Origin: Engraulis encrasicolus
Lineage: Eukaryota > Chordata > Actinopteri > Clupeiformes > Engraulidae
Assembly: GCF_034702125.1 (NCBI RefSeq)
Contig: NC_085872.1
Coordinates: 27,994,134 to 28,058,133, forward strand
Reading direction: 5' to 3'
Length of the DNA stretch: 64,000 bases
A program made the translations under genes and the position numbers. Under the pieces are notes generated by a model. The model was not told where the DNA came from and made no database searches. It worked only from the letters and a program-made list of their open reading frames with translations. Below are positions 1 through 10,344 of this stretch, piece after piece (positions within the stretch are counted from its first letter, which is position 1; each line of letters begins with the position of its first letter).

Positions 1-1
1 G

Positions 2-253
2 ACTACAAGAGAAATCACTTCAACGAATCACAAGGTATTCAATATTCTACGTATTACCGCAATAAAACAAATAACAAAAGCATGGAAACAAACAAAACCA
101 CCAAACCTGGACAAATGGCATAATACAATAGACAATATTTTAAATATGGAAAAACTTACATTAAACTCCAGAAATCAACTGCATAAATGGTACAAACTAT
201 ACCCAAACCCTATAATAAACAAAATAGCAAGATACTTTAGGGAAACTGATTGA
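2..253 (+). pseudogene. 3' end of an L1/Tx1-like LINE ORF2
   Basis: An open frame enters from the left edge and stops at a TGA at 251-253. It carries the C-terminal pattern of L1-type ORF2 proteins: ITKAWKQ, then NLDKWHNTIDNILNMEKLTL, then a final KWYKLYP. The following sequence contains a CA repeat (293-358), two AATAAA-like signals near 531-546 and an A-rich tail at 553-565, as expected for a LINE 3' UTR. The rest of the element lies outside the window. It is a mobile-element remnant, not a host gene. Confidence 0.75.
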
Positions 254-289
254 TAAAAATATAAGACAAAAAGAGCATCTACCATAAAC

Positions 290-360
<71 letters not shown>

Positions 361-565
361 CCCTCTACCTACCTCTACCCCCTTTTTTTTTTTTTTTAAT
401 TCCCTCCCTACGCAGAGGCATATATGTTTATGCAAAGGTCACCATTTATGTTATCACTTTATATACACACAAAAAAAAGAAAATGTCTGCAAGTTGAACC
501 GACAAATGATCAGATGAAAATGTTGACTTGAATAAACTTGCAATAAAGTATTAAAAAAAAAAAAA
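254..565 (+). mobile_element. LINE 3' UTR with CA microsatellite and poly-A tail
   Basis: This continues the LINE remnant. It has a pure CA run of about 66 bp at 293-358, a T-run at 380-397, AATAAA signals at about 531 and 543, and an A-run ending at 565. After the tail the composition changes to ordinary AT-rich intergenic sequence. Confidence 0.6.
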
Positions 566-1905
566 TAGTCGAGGGCTCGCATAGCAAGACTAACAAAAAC
601 AGCCGCCACCATCTAACCGGCATGCACGCCATCAGGCTGCGGTTAAACTGTTGCGCTGTTTCCAGTAAATGCTGTCTGAGTGTCATATGTAGATATTAAC
701 CACATGTTCCAACCACAGCCCCCTCCACAGTCATGTGCTAATTTCTCAACAGCACACTTGGCGAATTCATCTGATTATACAAGTGCACCTTGTGTGCAAT
801 TGTGAAAGGCCAATGCACCCTGAACTCTGTGCTTATGAGCCGGAAGATACGTGTGGCATTATATCAGTAAAAAATCATTGCAACTATTTCGAGAGATGTA
901 TCTGAATTTGGGAAATGTCTTTTTGTATTGTGTAATTGTAACAATCTGACATGTACTTCATTTTTTAGCACTGATAAAGGGTGAAAGTGTGCACTGAAAT
1001 ATATTTTTAGCACTAAATGATTGGTGCTGGTATCCATTTTACTTCAGTAAAGGACTAACTATTGTAGTAGTAGAATTAATATTATTGGCTTCAATAGTTA
1101 TTCCTGATTAGAATGCAGATGTGAATGTTGTCATGAAATACACTGTATATCTGAAAAGTAATAGCATGTAGGGCTATGTTACTTTTCCTTTACTGGCAGT
1201 TCTAATTAATCAGTAAAAATCATGTTGATTTATTTTTTTCTTTTTACTTAAAATGGTCTTGTGATCTAAGTCTATCCTTATGTAAATAGTATGGTTGTCT
1301 GCCCAGATTCCTTTTTAACAACGCCTTCCAACAATCACGTATGTATCTAAGCTTCATGTGAAACTCGTTGATTATTTTTAAAATGTCATAAAATATTTCT
1401 TCATGAAAGGAAGTATATTATAATAATGACAAAATAAATCCTCAATAAGACAGTAGGAAAATTAGACCTTTATTTAAAATTGCTGGCTTCCATAATAGTA
1501 ATTTGTTACAGTTGAGAATAATATACAGTCACACTTCAACTGTCTAGAGATACAAATAATTAATTATACTATGATTTCTGTCATATACAACTGAAGAATA
1601 TTGAATTTCTAAATGTGATTATTGTTTGAAAATGGACAATGTAAAATATACTGTGGGGTTGATATATACAAATCGTAAAAATAAAAACAGCAAAATTTAA
1701 TCATTTCAGGTTACTACTACTGCACACATACACAGGAAAGAAATAAGCACAAGATGAGATGAAAAGAAGCTAAAAATGTGCAATTTCTGATATTCTGCAG
1801 CAAAAATACCAAACCACTGATAATAAAGAATAACCCATTCAAACATATTTCATCAGCAGAGGTAAAGTGCACCATGCCGCTCCATAGCTGTGGCAGCATC
1901 AGCAT
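566..1905. other. AT-rich intergenic sequence 3' of TRGC
   Basis: I see no coding exon, RNA gene or clear repeat here. AATAAA-like signals on the minus strand could serve as the TRGC polyadenylation site, but none stands out. Confidence 0.4.
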
Positions 1906-1906
1906 C

Positions 1907-2023
1907 AGGGGCCTATACTAAGAAGCTGGTTCAGAAGTAAACCAGGTTAAGTTAAGAGATACATCATCTAATAGCAGTTAACTTAACCTGGTTTACTCCT
2001 GAACCAGCTTCTTAGTATACCCC
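1907..2023. mobile_element. Palindromic MITE at the TRGC stop codon (copy 1)
   Basis: This near-perfect inverted repeat has arms reading CTATACTAAGAAGCTGGTTC and its complement (with GTTCAGGAGTAAACCAGGTT on one side) and a loop of about 15 bp around 1970. A second, more diverged copy lies at 37296-37441. On the minus strand the element starts directly after the TRGC stop codon, so it forms the beginning of the TRGC 3' UTR as a strong predicted hairpin. Confidence 0.8.
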
Positions 2024-2175
2024 TCAGGGAGCTCTCCTGTTGGGAGGGGGCTGGCTGGCGGTGCTCTTGGCCCACAGGAAATAGGACACAGCACAGAGGT
2101 ACACCATGCTCTTAATGATCATCATGGTGTACACCCATGTAGCCAAATACAGACTTTGCTTTGCTCCAACGTACT
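2024..2175 (-). CDS. TRGC: TRGC exon 3, transmembrane segment and tail
   Basis: The acceptor TGTTTTGACAG lies just above 2175. The exon starts with EYVGAKQSLYLATWVY, crosses the membrane with a central Lys (MMIIKSMVYLCAVS), and ends with about 16 cytoplasmic residues and a TGA. The membrane Lys is the residue that pairs with acidic residues of CD3 in TCR assembly. Confidence 0.92.
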
Positions 2176-3250
2176 CTGTCAAAACAGAAACAGAGAGAGG
2201 ACATGGAAGGTGAATGTAATGTGACATTAAGTAGCTGTATGCATGGAACTGTCTGATTTTTTTCTGTATAACACATTAGATCAACTACATTTCATTCACA
2301 CACATATCTTCAAGTTATGTGGGTTGTATAATGCATGTATGCATGTATGTCTGTATGTAGGCCTGTGACCTCTGTTTTTTTGTTTGTTTGTTTGTGTGTG
2401 TGTGTGTGTGTGTGGGGGGGGGGGTCAGTTGTGCGATAGTCTTGTGATGTGATGTTATGTCCTGTCTTAAACAAGTGTTGCTCAGGGACGCAAAATGAAT
2501 TTCAGTGCAAACTGACAATAAAGTGTAAGCGTATCGTATCGTATCGAATAACACTTTCCAGGTACTTTACCATTTAATGGTTGTGGATTTGTGCCATAGT
2601 CGATGTCAGGGCAATCCGTAGGTACTAGCAGGGACGGAGAGGTAGCAGTTTCCTTCTCGGAAAAGTTCCCTGTGACAAGAGAGGAACAGTATTTCAAAAC
2701 CCAACTACCCATTCAAAATATAAACCCATTACAATGTATGCAACAACTGAAAAGACACTGTGAAAATGCAATGAATATTGGAAAAAAAGCAAACTGGCAA
2801 ACAGTTGGACAGAATTGTTTTTTCTCTCTAACTGAAGAAACATTGTAATTTATTTGTAAATATTTTAGCCATCATCATAAATGACATGATCATTCCAAGA
2901 AACGAATAACCAAACCAATTCTTGTGAAAACTTGAAGGCACCTTGCGGCATCTCCACCCGTTTGGCTTGTCCGCCCTGGTTTGCCTCGTGTGTGTATGAA
3001 CAGGCATAGCGATTTCGGTCGTTCTTGCTGACGATCATCATGCTGGTCTTGGTGCTTGTTGTGGAGCTGGACTCCAGCACATCGGCATCATCTCCCACAC
3101 TGGTCCAGGCCTGATTGCTGCCCTGCTTCTCCCACTGGAAGCGGATGATGTCTGGGAACATGTCCCTCGCGTGGCACAGCAGGGTCTTCTTGTCATGGTG
3201 GGCTTTGGGATTGGAGTAGATGGACACTGTTGGCGCCCTGTTGCTTTCAT
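2024..3250 (-). CDS. TRGC: T-cell receptor gamma constant gene (TRGC)
   Basis: This is the single constant gene of the gamma chain, which pairs with a delta chain and the CD3 complex at the T-cell surface. It has three exons. Exon 1 (2942-3250) is an Ig C1 domain with the Cys pair LLCHARDMFP and YACSYTHEA and the Trp of IIRFQWEKQG. Exon 2 (2571-2669) is a 33-residue connecting peptide whose one Cys (PTDCPDIDYG) is suited to the interchain disulfide. Exon 3 (2024-2175) is the membrane segment around MMIIKSMVYLCAVSYFLW, with a buried Lys typical of TCR chains, and a short tail ending NRRAP. All three junctions are phase 1: J ends with G, and exon 1 begins AT to give Asp. The stop TGA at 2024-2026 abuts a palindromic MITE. 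Confidence 0.93.
2571..2669 (-). CDS. TRGC: TRGC exon 2, connecting peptide
   Basis: The acceptor TTGTCACAG lies above 2669 and the donor AATG/GTAAAG is at 2571/2570. The 99-bp exon is phase 1 on both sides and reads GNFSEKETATSPSLLVPTDC then PDIDYGTNPQPLN. It is Ser/Thr/Pro-rich with one Cys, as expected for the hinge-like stalk. Because 99 is a multiple of three, an isoform lacking it would stay in frame but lose the interchain Cys. Confidence 0.85.
2942..3250 (-). CDS. TRGC: TRGC exon 1, Ig constant domain
   Basis: The acceptor is CTTACACCCTCAG just above 3250 and the donor is CAAG/GTGCCT at 2942/2941. It encodes about 103 residues from ESNRAPTVSIYSNPKAH to RVEMPQ, with the two disulfide Cys and the core Trp of a C1-set fold. 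Confidence 0.92.
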
Positions 3251-3739
3251 CTGAGGGTGTAAGACAGGCAACAGCTCTTTATTTTTTTCAGAAGAGACTC
3301 ACTACATTTTTAATTTTACAGATGCATAAAACACAAATAAAGAAAGATTGATGTGATTTATATGTGGACATTTTTTTTCCAACATATTTATAGCAAGACC
3401 TCTTGTTCAAAACACTATGTTAACCAATTCCTAACTAATCATAAATGTATGTACAAATAGAATGAATACTTTCCCCTCCCTGTTTTCTTATGCTCCATAC
3501 CTCAATATATTGTATTTATGTATATTTAAGTTCAGTTTTTTTCCACATCGTAATGTTTCAACTGAACGCATCAACTACAATTGCAAATTCATTAGGTGAA
3601 AAATACATCAATACCTGATTTTTGTTGTCCAAGAGTGTGTTACTGGATTAATGTATGGGCATCATGACATTTTTATCCTCACTTTTTGTTGAACTATTTT
3701 TTGTTTGTTTGTTTTTTCTAAGGTTAAACAACTTATTAC

Positions 3740-3792
3740 CGGCGACAAATAGCCTGGTCCCTCTTTCAAGATGTTTAACCCATACAGTGGTG
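3740..3792 (-). pseudogene. TRGJ6, decayed joining segment
   Basis: This aligns over its length with J4, and its donor GCCG/GTAATA is intact. The canonical FGxG turn is replaced: the segment reads WVKHLERGTRLFVA. By alignment with J4 the heptamer is only GTATGTA, and a gap of about 6 bp has removed the nonamer, so no usable 12-spacer signal is visible. It is probably a J pseudogene, although the exon could still be spliced in a germline transcript. Confidence 0.7.
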
Positions 3793-4041
3793 TACATACA
3801 GGGAGTTCAAGAATATTGGGGCAGAATTCCTTAATTATTTCTTCACTTCAGCTAATTTGTAAATAGTTATCTATGGCCATCTGGTGCATGTTTTAATTCT
3901 ACAAAGTCATGTCGGATGTTGTGAGGCTGTTCTCCATACAATCATTTTTTTAATCCATAATCCTTGCTTCACATAATATGAATATTAGAATACAGCTATT
4001 TAACTCATGAAATGATTGTTATGACACATTTGAGATCTTAC

Positions 4042-4097
4042 CTGTGACAAACAGTCTAGTTCCAGACCCAAAGCGTTTAATCATGTATCCAGAGGAG
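4042..4097 (-). CDS. TRGJ5 joining segment
   Basis: The segment reads SSGYMIKRFGSGTRLFVT and ends in ACAG/GTAAGA, phase 1. The heptamer is perfect (CACTGTG, 4098-4104), followed by a 12-bp spacer and the nonamer AGTATTAGC (4117-4125), which is weak. It is closely related to J3. Confidence 0.88.
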
Positions 4098-4506
4098 CAC
4101 AGTGCCTGAATCAAATGCTAATACTATCTGGCATTTACATTTTCTAAATACAATCACGGGCAGCTACCCTGTATTATGTTTATTGACCTGTTGACAATTA
4201 TCTGTAATATGTTTAATGACCTCATAGAAAATTGAAAGCAAATGTAGGCATATAGTTTGATATGATGCCTTTTAGTAAACCTAGATGTAGTGTTCAGACA
4301 ATTATAATAGGCCTACCTACATGAAAATGTCTTAATGTCAGCTTTTCAACAAATGTAGGCCTATTTGTTACTCTGTAATCGTTACGTATTCCTGGTACCC
4401 CATTTCTACTAATTTACTGTCTGTCTTAAAAGTCTACACATGTCTGTGCATAATAAAGTGCATCTTTTTGCATCTAATGTATTTGTTTAAAAATTGACTG
4501 ACTTAC

Positions 4507-4559
4507 CAGTGACAAATAATCTGGTACCACTTCCAAAATGTTTGACCCGTGCAGAGGTA
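4507..4559 (-). CDS. TRGJ4 joining segment with degenerate heptamer
   Basis: It reads TSARVKHFGSGTRLFVT with the canonical FGSGT turn, and the donor is ACTG/GTAAGT. The nonamer ACTATTTGT (4579-4587) and the 12-bp spacer are kept. The heptamer is GAGGGTG (4560-4566): only the coding-adjacent GTG and one other base match consensus, so recombination is probably inefficient. Confidence 0.8.
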
Positions 4560-5086
4560 CACCCTCACTGAGTTCAAGACAAATAGTATTGGCAGAATTC
4601 CTGCAGTATATCTGCATTCTTAATTTTCTTAATTATCATGAATTGGTATGCATTAATATGTGTATACATACATACATACATACATACATACATACATACA
4701 TACCACATGCACAGATGCATACACATAAATGCTGGAATTTGTAAATAATGCAATTATTTATAGTAAAGTATTGTACTACTAGCATTTTTACACATAGGCC
4801 TATTCCATAAGGTATGCAGTTTTCTAAACAGAAGCTGTTTTGTCGCTAATGACTTCTCATTAATTGTCCCCATGGTATTTTCCTCATCAGTTTACACATT
4901 TGCATTGTATCCATTGATTTTATTCATGGTATTCATTTATTGTTTAACAAATAAACTAAATTAGAATAAGATTCAGTGCGTTTTTGTCTACTTCAAATCA
5001 ATACAGTCTGTATATTTTACTGGCGCCCTAATTTGCATTTTACTATAAGTTATAAGTGCATCTATCCCTTGTATTTGAGATCTTAC

Positions 5087-5142
5087 CTGTGACAAATAGT
5101 CTCGTTCCTGCCCCAAAATATTTAATCCAGTAGCCAGAGGAG
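5087..5142 (-). CDS. TRGJ3 joining segment
   Basis: It reads SSGYWIKYFGAGTRLFVT and ends ACAG/GTAAGA. The signal is strong: heptamer CACTGTG (5143-5149), 12-bp spacer, nonamer AGTATTTGT (5162-5170). Confidence 0.9.
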
Positions 5143-5310
5143 CACAGTGCCCGCGTCAAATACAAATACTATTTTGCATGAAGTTACTTCTGATGGAAGG
5201 TTTTCTAAATATTTATCACCAATCAAACCTTTCATGTCATAAAAGATGTTAAACAATCTGCAGTATTTCCCCCAAATTGCCAGAGTTATGCCTTTGACAT
5301 TTTTTCTTAC

Positions 5311-5356
5311 CTGTCACATAAAGTCTTGTCCCTGATCCGAAGACCTTTTTGTCTTC
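5311..5356 (-). CDS. TRGJ2 joining segment
   Basis: It reads EDKKVFGSGTRLYVT and ends ACAG/GTAAGA. The heptamer CACTGTG (5357-5363) is perfect, the spacer is 12 bp and the nonamer is AGTTTATGT (5376-5384). It is 10 bp shorter than J3 and J5. Confidence 0.9.
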
Positions 5357-5686
5357 CACAGTGAAATGCTCAACAACATAAACTCAACCATCTTTCAAAC
5401 CATTTTAATATTTAAACATGGATTAAAAAAACATTAATGGAATTTCCTGACGCACCTTACTATTGTAACATGATTTTAAATGTTGTATTAAGCCCATATA
5501 CTGACATTAAATGTTATATTAAACGCACATATTGCCAATTACTGACACCACTATGTATTCTGCAAGAAACATTTTTCCATTGTCATTTTCATTACCTCTC
5601 CTTTTTAGCATGTTCATCTCCAAGAATGCTAAACTTTATCAATGTTGTTTTGTTTAGGCTGTAAAGAAAATATTGTTGTCTCATAC

Positions 5687-5732
5687 CTGTAACATAGAGC
5701 TGGGTACCTGATCCAAACACCTTTGCTCCTCC
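5687..5732 (-). CDS. TRGJ1 joining segment (V-proximal)
   Basis: It reads GGAKVFGSGTQLYVT and ends ACAG/GTATGA. The heptamer is GATTGTG (5733-5739), the spacer 12 bp, and the nonamer AGTTTTTGT (5752-5760) is near consensus. It is the first J met on the transcribed strand, about 450 bp from V1. Confidence 0.88.
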
Positions 5733-6217
5733 CACAATCACTCACTGAAGCACAAAAACTACAGAATTAGTTGTTACAATAAACCAAAGGCCAACATTAT
5801 TTTTTCCTCAATGTAGACCTATAGGAGGTTATGGCGTAAAAGCCACCATTTAGATTACCTGAATTTCTCATAACAGGACTAGGCCTACCTGTCTTGGGAC
5901 AATTTAACTGAACTGTAACACACATATGATGTCAAGCAAGTCGATACATGAATACAACAAATATCTTAATAACCAACCGTTTAAATGGCACAGACCTATA
6001 AATCATTTTTAGTAGGCCAATAATTTATACACTGGAATTGTATATCATGCAAACTAAAGTGCAGTAAAAAATAAGCGACTACAGGCCTACGTCTACTATC
6101 TAGAGGTAGACCTATTACGATCTATAATAGATAGGCTTAATCATCCGTTGTATTCAATTCAGGAAATGCGCCCTCTGCACCTTTTGTGATGGCTTTCTTC
6201 ATCAACGTGCCATCGTG

Positions 6218-6643
6218 TATCCACTCCATGCTGCACAGTAGTATTTCGCCTGGTTGTTGCCATCAGCAGCTCCAATAGTTAGGGTTGATTTCTGGCCACT
6301 TCTTGACGCGCCAATTTGTGAAGTCAGCGCAACGTGGCTTTTGCCTTGTGTGAAATATAATAGTCGTTGAAAACCATTCCCGCCTTTTTCTACGTACCAA
6401 TGGACTGCATGGAGCTCCAGAGGAAGGCGATTATCCACTTCGCAGTCTATGAGAGCTGTTCTTTTGGGGCGTACCATGACAAATGGTTTCTGGTTGATGA
6501 TTTGTTCAGTTGTGAAACCTAAAAAGTAAAAGAGAGTATGAAAAACAGCATAGGCTTTACATGGCAGGCGGATACATTCCAAGTGTAAGCCTAAAGACCT
6601 TACCGAACAAGACGACAATTAAGTATGCAAGTTGATGTGGCAT
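6218..6643 (-). CDS. TRGV1, gamma variable gene, proximal subgroup
   Basis: The leader exon (6604-6643) starts MPHQLAYLIVVLFG and splices at TTCG/GTAAGG. The V exon (6218-6518) follows acceptor TACTTTTTAG. The V-set landmarks are ALIDCEVD (first Cys), HAVHWYVEKGG (core Trp) and AKYYCAAW (second Cys). The recombination signal is heptamer CACGATG (6211-6217), a 23-bp spacer and nonamer ACAAAAGGT (6179-6187), both imperfect. CDR1 has no Cys and the residue two after the second Cys is Ala, unlike the distal genes. It differs strongly from V3-V10 and is nearest to V2. The frame is intact and probably functional. Confidence 0.88.
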
Positions 6644-6856
6644 GGTTTGATGAACGGTCCTAACCAAAATGAGGCCTATACTAACTGACACTGACTATTT
6701 AAACAATACTATTCAATTAAAATCCTCGAGTGACCATCACATAATCTCGTCCATGCATGTCTGGTTTAACAGTTGCTTAATGAAAATACAAAAAAAAATA
6801 AGTTCATGTGTTTCCCTGCAACAAGAAACTAGTCTATGAGGCGTGGGCGTGGCTGC

Positions 6857-7081
6857 TTACGTCCGCACTGTCGTCTGTGGGGCGCTGTCCATGGTGCTGA
6901 ATCGCGCGTAAAAGTTTTTCAGCGCTCGAACAGTGAAGTCGTGTTTACGTGCCGGCTCGATCTCCAGAATTGGTCTTCCAATCAAAGGGAATCCTGTAGT
7001 TTGGAACTCATCCATCAGGTATTTTTCTGGAACAGCACAAGGCACCCTTTGTTTCCCATAATAACCAAAGTGCTGGCTCAT
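6857..7081 (-). other. Unassigned 74-codon open frame upstream of V1
   Basis: The local sequence is GC-richer than its surroundings and includes GGGCGTGG near 6843. The translated frame ends ALKNFYARFSTMDSAPQTTV. I do not recognise it and see no splice context or promoter. It could be a fossil exon or chance. Confidence 0.15.
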
Positions 7082-7576
7082 GGATTAATGGATAAAAGTA
7101 TAGCTGCAGTCCAGCACCTTCAAGATAGGCTATAATCATACTTCAGTATATTTAGTTGATTCTTTAACTCCTGCTCCTTTGAAGGGTTGAGTGGCCATTC
7201 AAAATGGGTAAGTCAAACCTTGGTTGAACCTTTGGGATTGTGTGATTAGTAATACAGAGGATGCAGTTAAAAGTCAAACAGTTTAACTCAATGTCTAACT
7301 TTCAATTCGGATATCATTAACATTATAATTTCGTTGTGTTACAATGCAAAACATTTCATCCTCTCCAGTAGAGGACTGGTATTCTGTTACTTGTCTGGAT
7401 CTAGACTCCAGAATTTACTTCTACAAAGACGTGTATTCAGCATGGAAAACCCCTAAACAACAAAACATAGCTGAAAAGTGCTGTGAATCTAAGGGGAGGG
7501 TGAGGTATTAGTCTCATCCTATTACAGAACTACAGTGAAGATTTTGCATGAGCTTCCTTTGAAAGCTATCACTGTG

Positions 7577-8028
7577 TCTCCGCTCCACACTGCACAGAAG
7601 TAGATGGCTTTGTCATCAGGGCTTGCACTGGAAATGGTTAGAGTTGATATTCGCCCACTGTTTACTGCTGTGTATTTTGTGCCTTTTGAGGTATCGTCTT
7701 TTACAGGGTTGTTGTTGCTGTTAGCTGGAAAGTGGAGAAGTCGAGTAATAGCTTCCCCATCTTTCAGTTTATACCAGTGCAGAGCGGTAGTTGTCAGAGG
7801 ATGGGAAGAATCCACTTCACATTTTATCCGTGCAGCTCGATCATTCTTGGCTTTTACCCATGTCTTTGGATGTGTCACTTGTCCTGATGCCAATCCTGAC
7901 CAAAAAAGTAGCACAAATGTATTGCAGTTACTGCTATTGGTGTTAAAGAGTCTTTATGAGAGACATTTCGATGTGAAAAGCTTACCAAGAAATATAAAGG
8001 CACAGATAACTCCTCCGTTTTCTAACAT
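7577..8028 (-). CDS. TRGV2, gamma variable gene, proximal subgroup
   Basis: The leader exon (7986-8028) reads MLENGGVICAFIFL and splices at TTG/GTAAG. The V exon (7577-7895) follows acceptor TTTTTTGGTCAG. Landmarks are ARIKCEVD, TALHWYKLKDGE, and DKAIYFCAVW at the 3' end. The signal is a perfect heptamer CACAGTG (7570-7576), a spacer of 22-23 bp, and a weak nonamer around GCAAAATCT. Like V1 it lacks both accessory cysteines seen in V3-V7, V9 and V10. A CA/GT microsatellite of about 90 bp starts roughly 120 bp upstream of the start codon. Confidence 0.88.
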
Positions 8029-8141
8029 GTCCTTAACACAAAGTGTTCTTGTGAGCACTGCTGATTACTGAAGAAAACCTGTACATATTGAACAAAAGAA
8101 AGAGGAAGTGCAATTGGTCTGTCCTCCCAAACCACAGTACA

Positions 8142-8150
<9 letters not shown>

Positions 8151-8237
<87 letters not shown>
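8151..8237. repeat. (GT)n microsatellite upstream of TRGV2
   Basis: A pure GT run of about 87 bp lies just upstream of the V2 leader. Long runs of Cys/Val or His/Thr codons predicted here come from the repeat and are not coding. Confidence 0.95.
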
Positions 8238-8238
<1 letters not shown>

Positions 8239-8329
8239 TTTTAACCATAGCTGTTCTTTATTACATATAACGTTATTCCTATTAAAACAGAATTGCCATT
8301 GTAGAGAAATGAATGGTATTGTATTATTC

Positions 8330-8679
8330 TTAAAGGGGTATGCCACTATTTTGGGGCTTAATACAGTTAAAATCGTTGGCTGGGGTTTATAAAGGTGGTA
8401 AAGTGTCTTATTTTTCATGTTAAGCGTTGTCTTGCTTTAAGACAAGTTAAAAGAGGGAATATGTCGCTAAGCTAGTGAAAGTCAATGTATCCGTGTAGCA
8501 TTCTAGCATGCTACATGGATACATTGACTTTCACTAGCTTAGCGACATATTCCCTCTTTTAACTTGTCTTAAAGCAAGACAACGCTTAACATGAAAAATA
8601 AGACACTTTTCCACCTTTATAAACCCCAGCCAATGATTTTAACTGTATTAAGCCCCAAAATAGTGGCATACCCCTTTAA
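8330..8679. mobile_element. Near-perfect 340-bp palindrome flanked by TTAA
   Basis: Two arms of about 165 bp meet near 8505, with TTAA at both outer ends (8330-8333 and 8676-8679) followed inside by AGGGGTATGCCACTATTTTG and its complement. TTAA targets are typical of piggyBac-type transposons, so this is best read as a non-autonomous foldback MITE. Differences between arms are only a few bases, suggesting recent insertion. Confidence 0.8.
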
Positions 8680-9649
8680 GGGGGAAGTTGTGTGTAAGCT
8701 GCATCATGGCACAGTATTACACTCCACTGCATTCTCAACAGCAACCCTGACATGGTGGTGAAATGTGAACAACAGTGGGAGAAAAATATAGGCAGTTTAT
8801 GGGAATGCCCATACGTTTGATTGATTGATTGATTGATTGTTTACATGTATTGCCATTTCAGCAGCTATGGCTATATCATGGCCAATACAGATAGGGGGGA
8901 AAAACCCATTGATGCCCATAAGTAAAATATACTGTAGAGTTCAGATGAAAAAAAATATGGATCAATACATTGAGTTCAGCTATTTTCACAAATAAATACA
9001 ATGTAGGCATAATTAAGCATAATGCATGTGGAATGTGGATCTGGATAACAAATAAACTCATCAAAGTCATCAAAAAGGCGGTGGTAAAAGAAGTCCGCAG
9101 CATGAAATGGAAGCCTTTTTTTCACTTGTTAACTCTGGTGCCACCTGTCTTCTCGCAGGGGAATATATAGTTGGGAGATACACTTCACAGTTTACATGAT
9201 GACACAGTCTGAGAATTTCATCCAAGAACACCTGAGTGGTAGCCTAAGTGTTTGCATTTGTTTCTATATTTTTATTGGGGAGTTTATTTTGTTTATTTTG
9301 GTGCATTTTCAATAATATAGGGGTACACAACAGGATAGTAAAAACAGTGCATAATCCCAGTGGGAATATTGTGTAATCACTAGAATCTTACTATGAAACT
9401 TTATTTTGTAAGTTATTGTGGTATTGGGTACAAAACAATACAGTAGATAGAGTAGGTAGTCTTTTACACTTTATTTTGTTTTATTAATGGTCTTTGATAA
9501 GGTGAACCTACACATAGCAATCAAATTAATATTCCATAGTCATATGAAATAACGGTTACACATATTGTACACATCCAGTTTATTCCAGGTGTTTGGGTAG
9601 AGGTTGTAGGAGTTTTTTGTGCAGGTTGTCTACAGTCTCTTCCACTGTG

Positions 9650-10154
9650 GGAGCCTCTTTCCCAGCAGGCACAGTAGTAAACTGCACTATGAGACTTCTT
9701 CAAATTAGATATCTTTAACCTAAACAAACGATTGCTTCTTTTATCTACGTCAAAGTCCTTATCAGAACCAGGTTCCCGTGTTTTGCTTAGAGCAATCATT
9801 GAAATGTAAAAGATTCTCTTGAAGGCCTCTCCATCTTTCTTCTGGTACCAGTGGATGTATTTGTAGCAGCCTGATCCATGAGTGCAGCTAATTGAGACGT
9901 CCGTCCCAGGACGTCCTGTCACACTGATCTCCTGATGAAGTTCCACAGCCTCCAGGCCTGAAGTGAGAAATATCAGAGGTCATTGAAAGTGCCTTTCAAT
10001 TCAAACATGTTTTATTAAAAACCCTACACCACTCCCTCATTCTGTTTGCATCTGAATTTCAAACATGCATAATGTAACAGAAGGATGTTCTAAATAAACA
10101 CATCTGACCTGTGATGCTGAGGATGATGAGTGTGCAGCAAAGGGCTGTATCCAT
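9650..10154 (-). CDS. TRGV3, gamma variable gene of the cassette family
   Basis: The leader exon (10109-10154) is MDTALCCTLIILSIT and splices at ACAG/GTCAG. The V exon (9650-9957) begins GLEAVELHQEISVTG. It has SISCTHGSGCYKYIHWYQKK and ends HSAVYYCACWERGS. The signal is CACAGTG (9643-9649), a 22-bp spacer and nonamer ACAAAAAAC (9612-9620). It carries an accessory Cys in CDR1 and another at CAC-W. Upstream are seven GCT units (10212-10232) and an inverted CCAAT box (10303-10310). It is the only cassette-family member on the J side of the 9-kb spacer. Confidence 0.92.
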
Positions 10155-10344
10155 CCTTCTCCTGATGACCAACAGCAGAGAGTGGTTGGTGAACACCAGA
10201 TACAGTATGTGGCTGCTGCTGCTGCTGCTGCTCTGACGGCTACAGCTCTCATCTTTGGCCTTGCAGGAGGAGGAGTTGGGGCTCAGCATCAAATGTAATG
10301 AGCCAATCAGAAGGCTGAAGGGGGCATTCTCAAACATTCTCACT

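Noticed and set aside
10037..10343. Separate small genes with poly-Ala or poly-Ser upstream of each V leader
   Set aside because: The poly-Ala frames are other frames of the GCT repeat. The poly-Ser frame is continuous with the V leader and is treated as a possible extension, not a separate gene.
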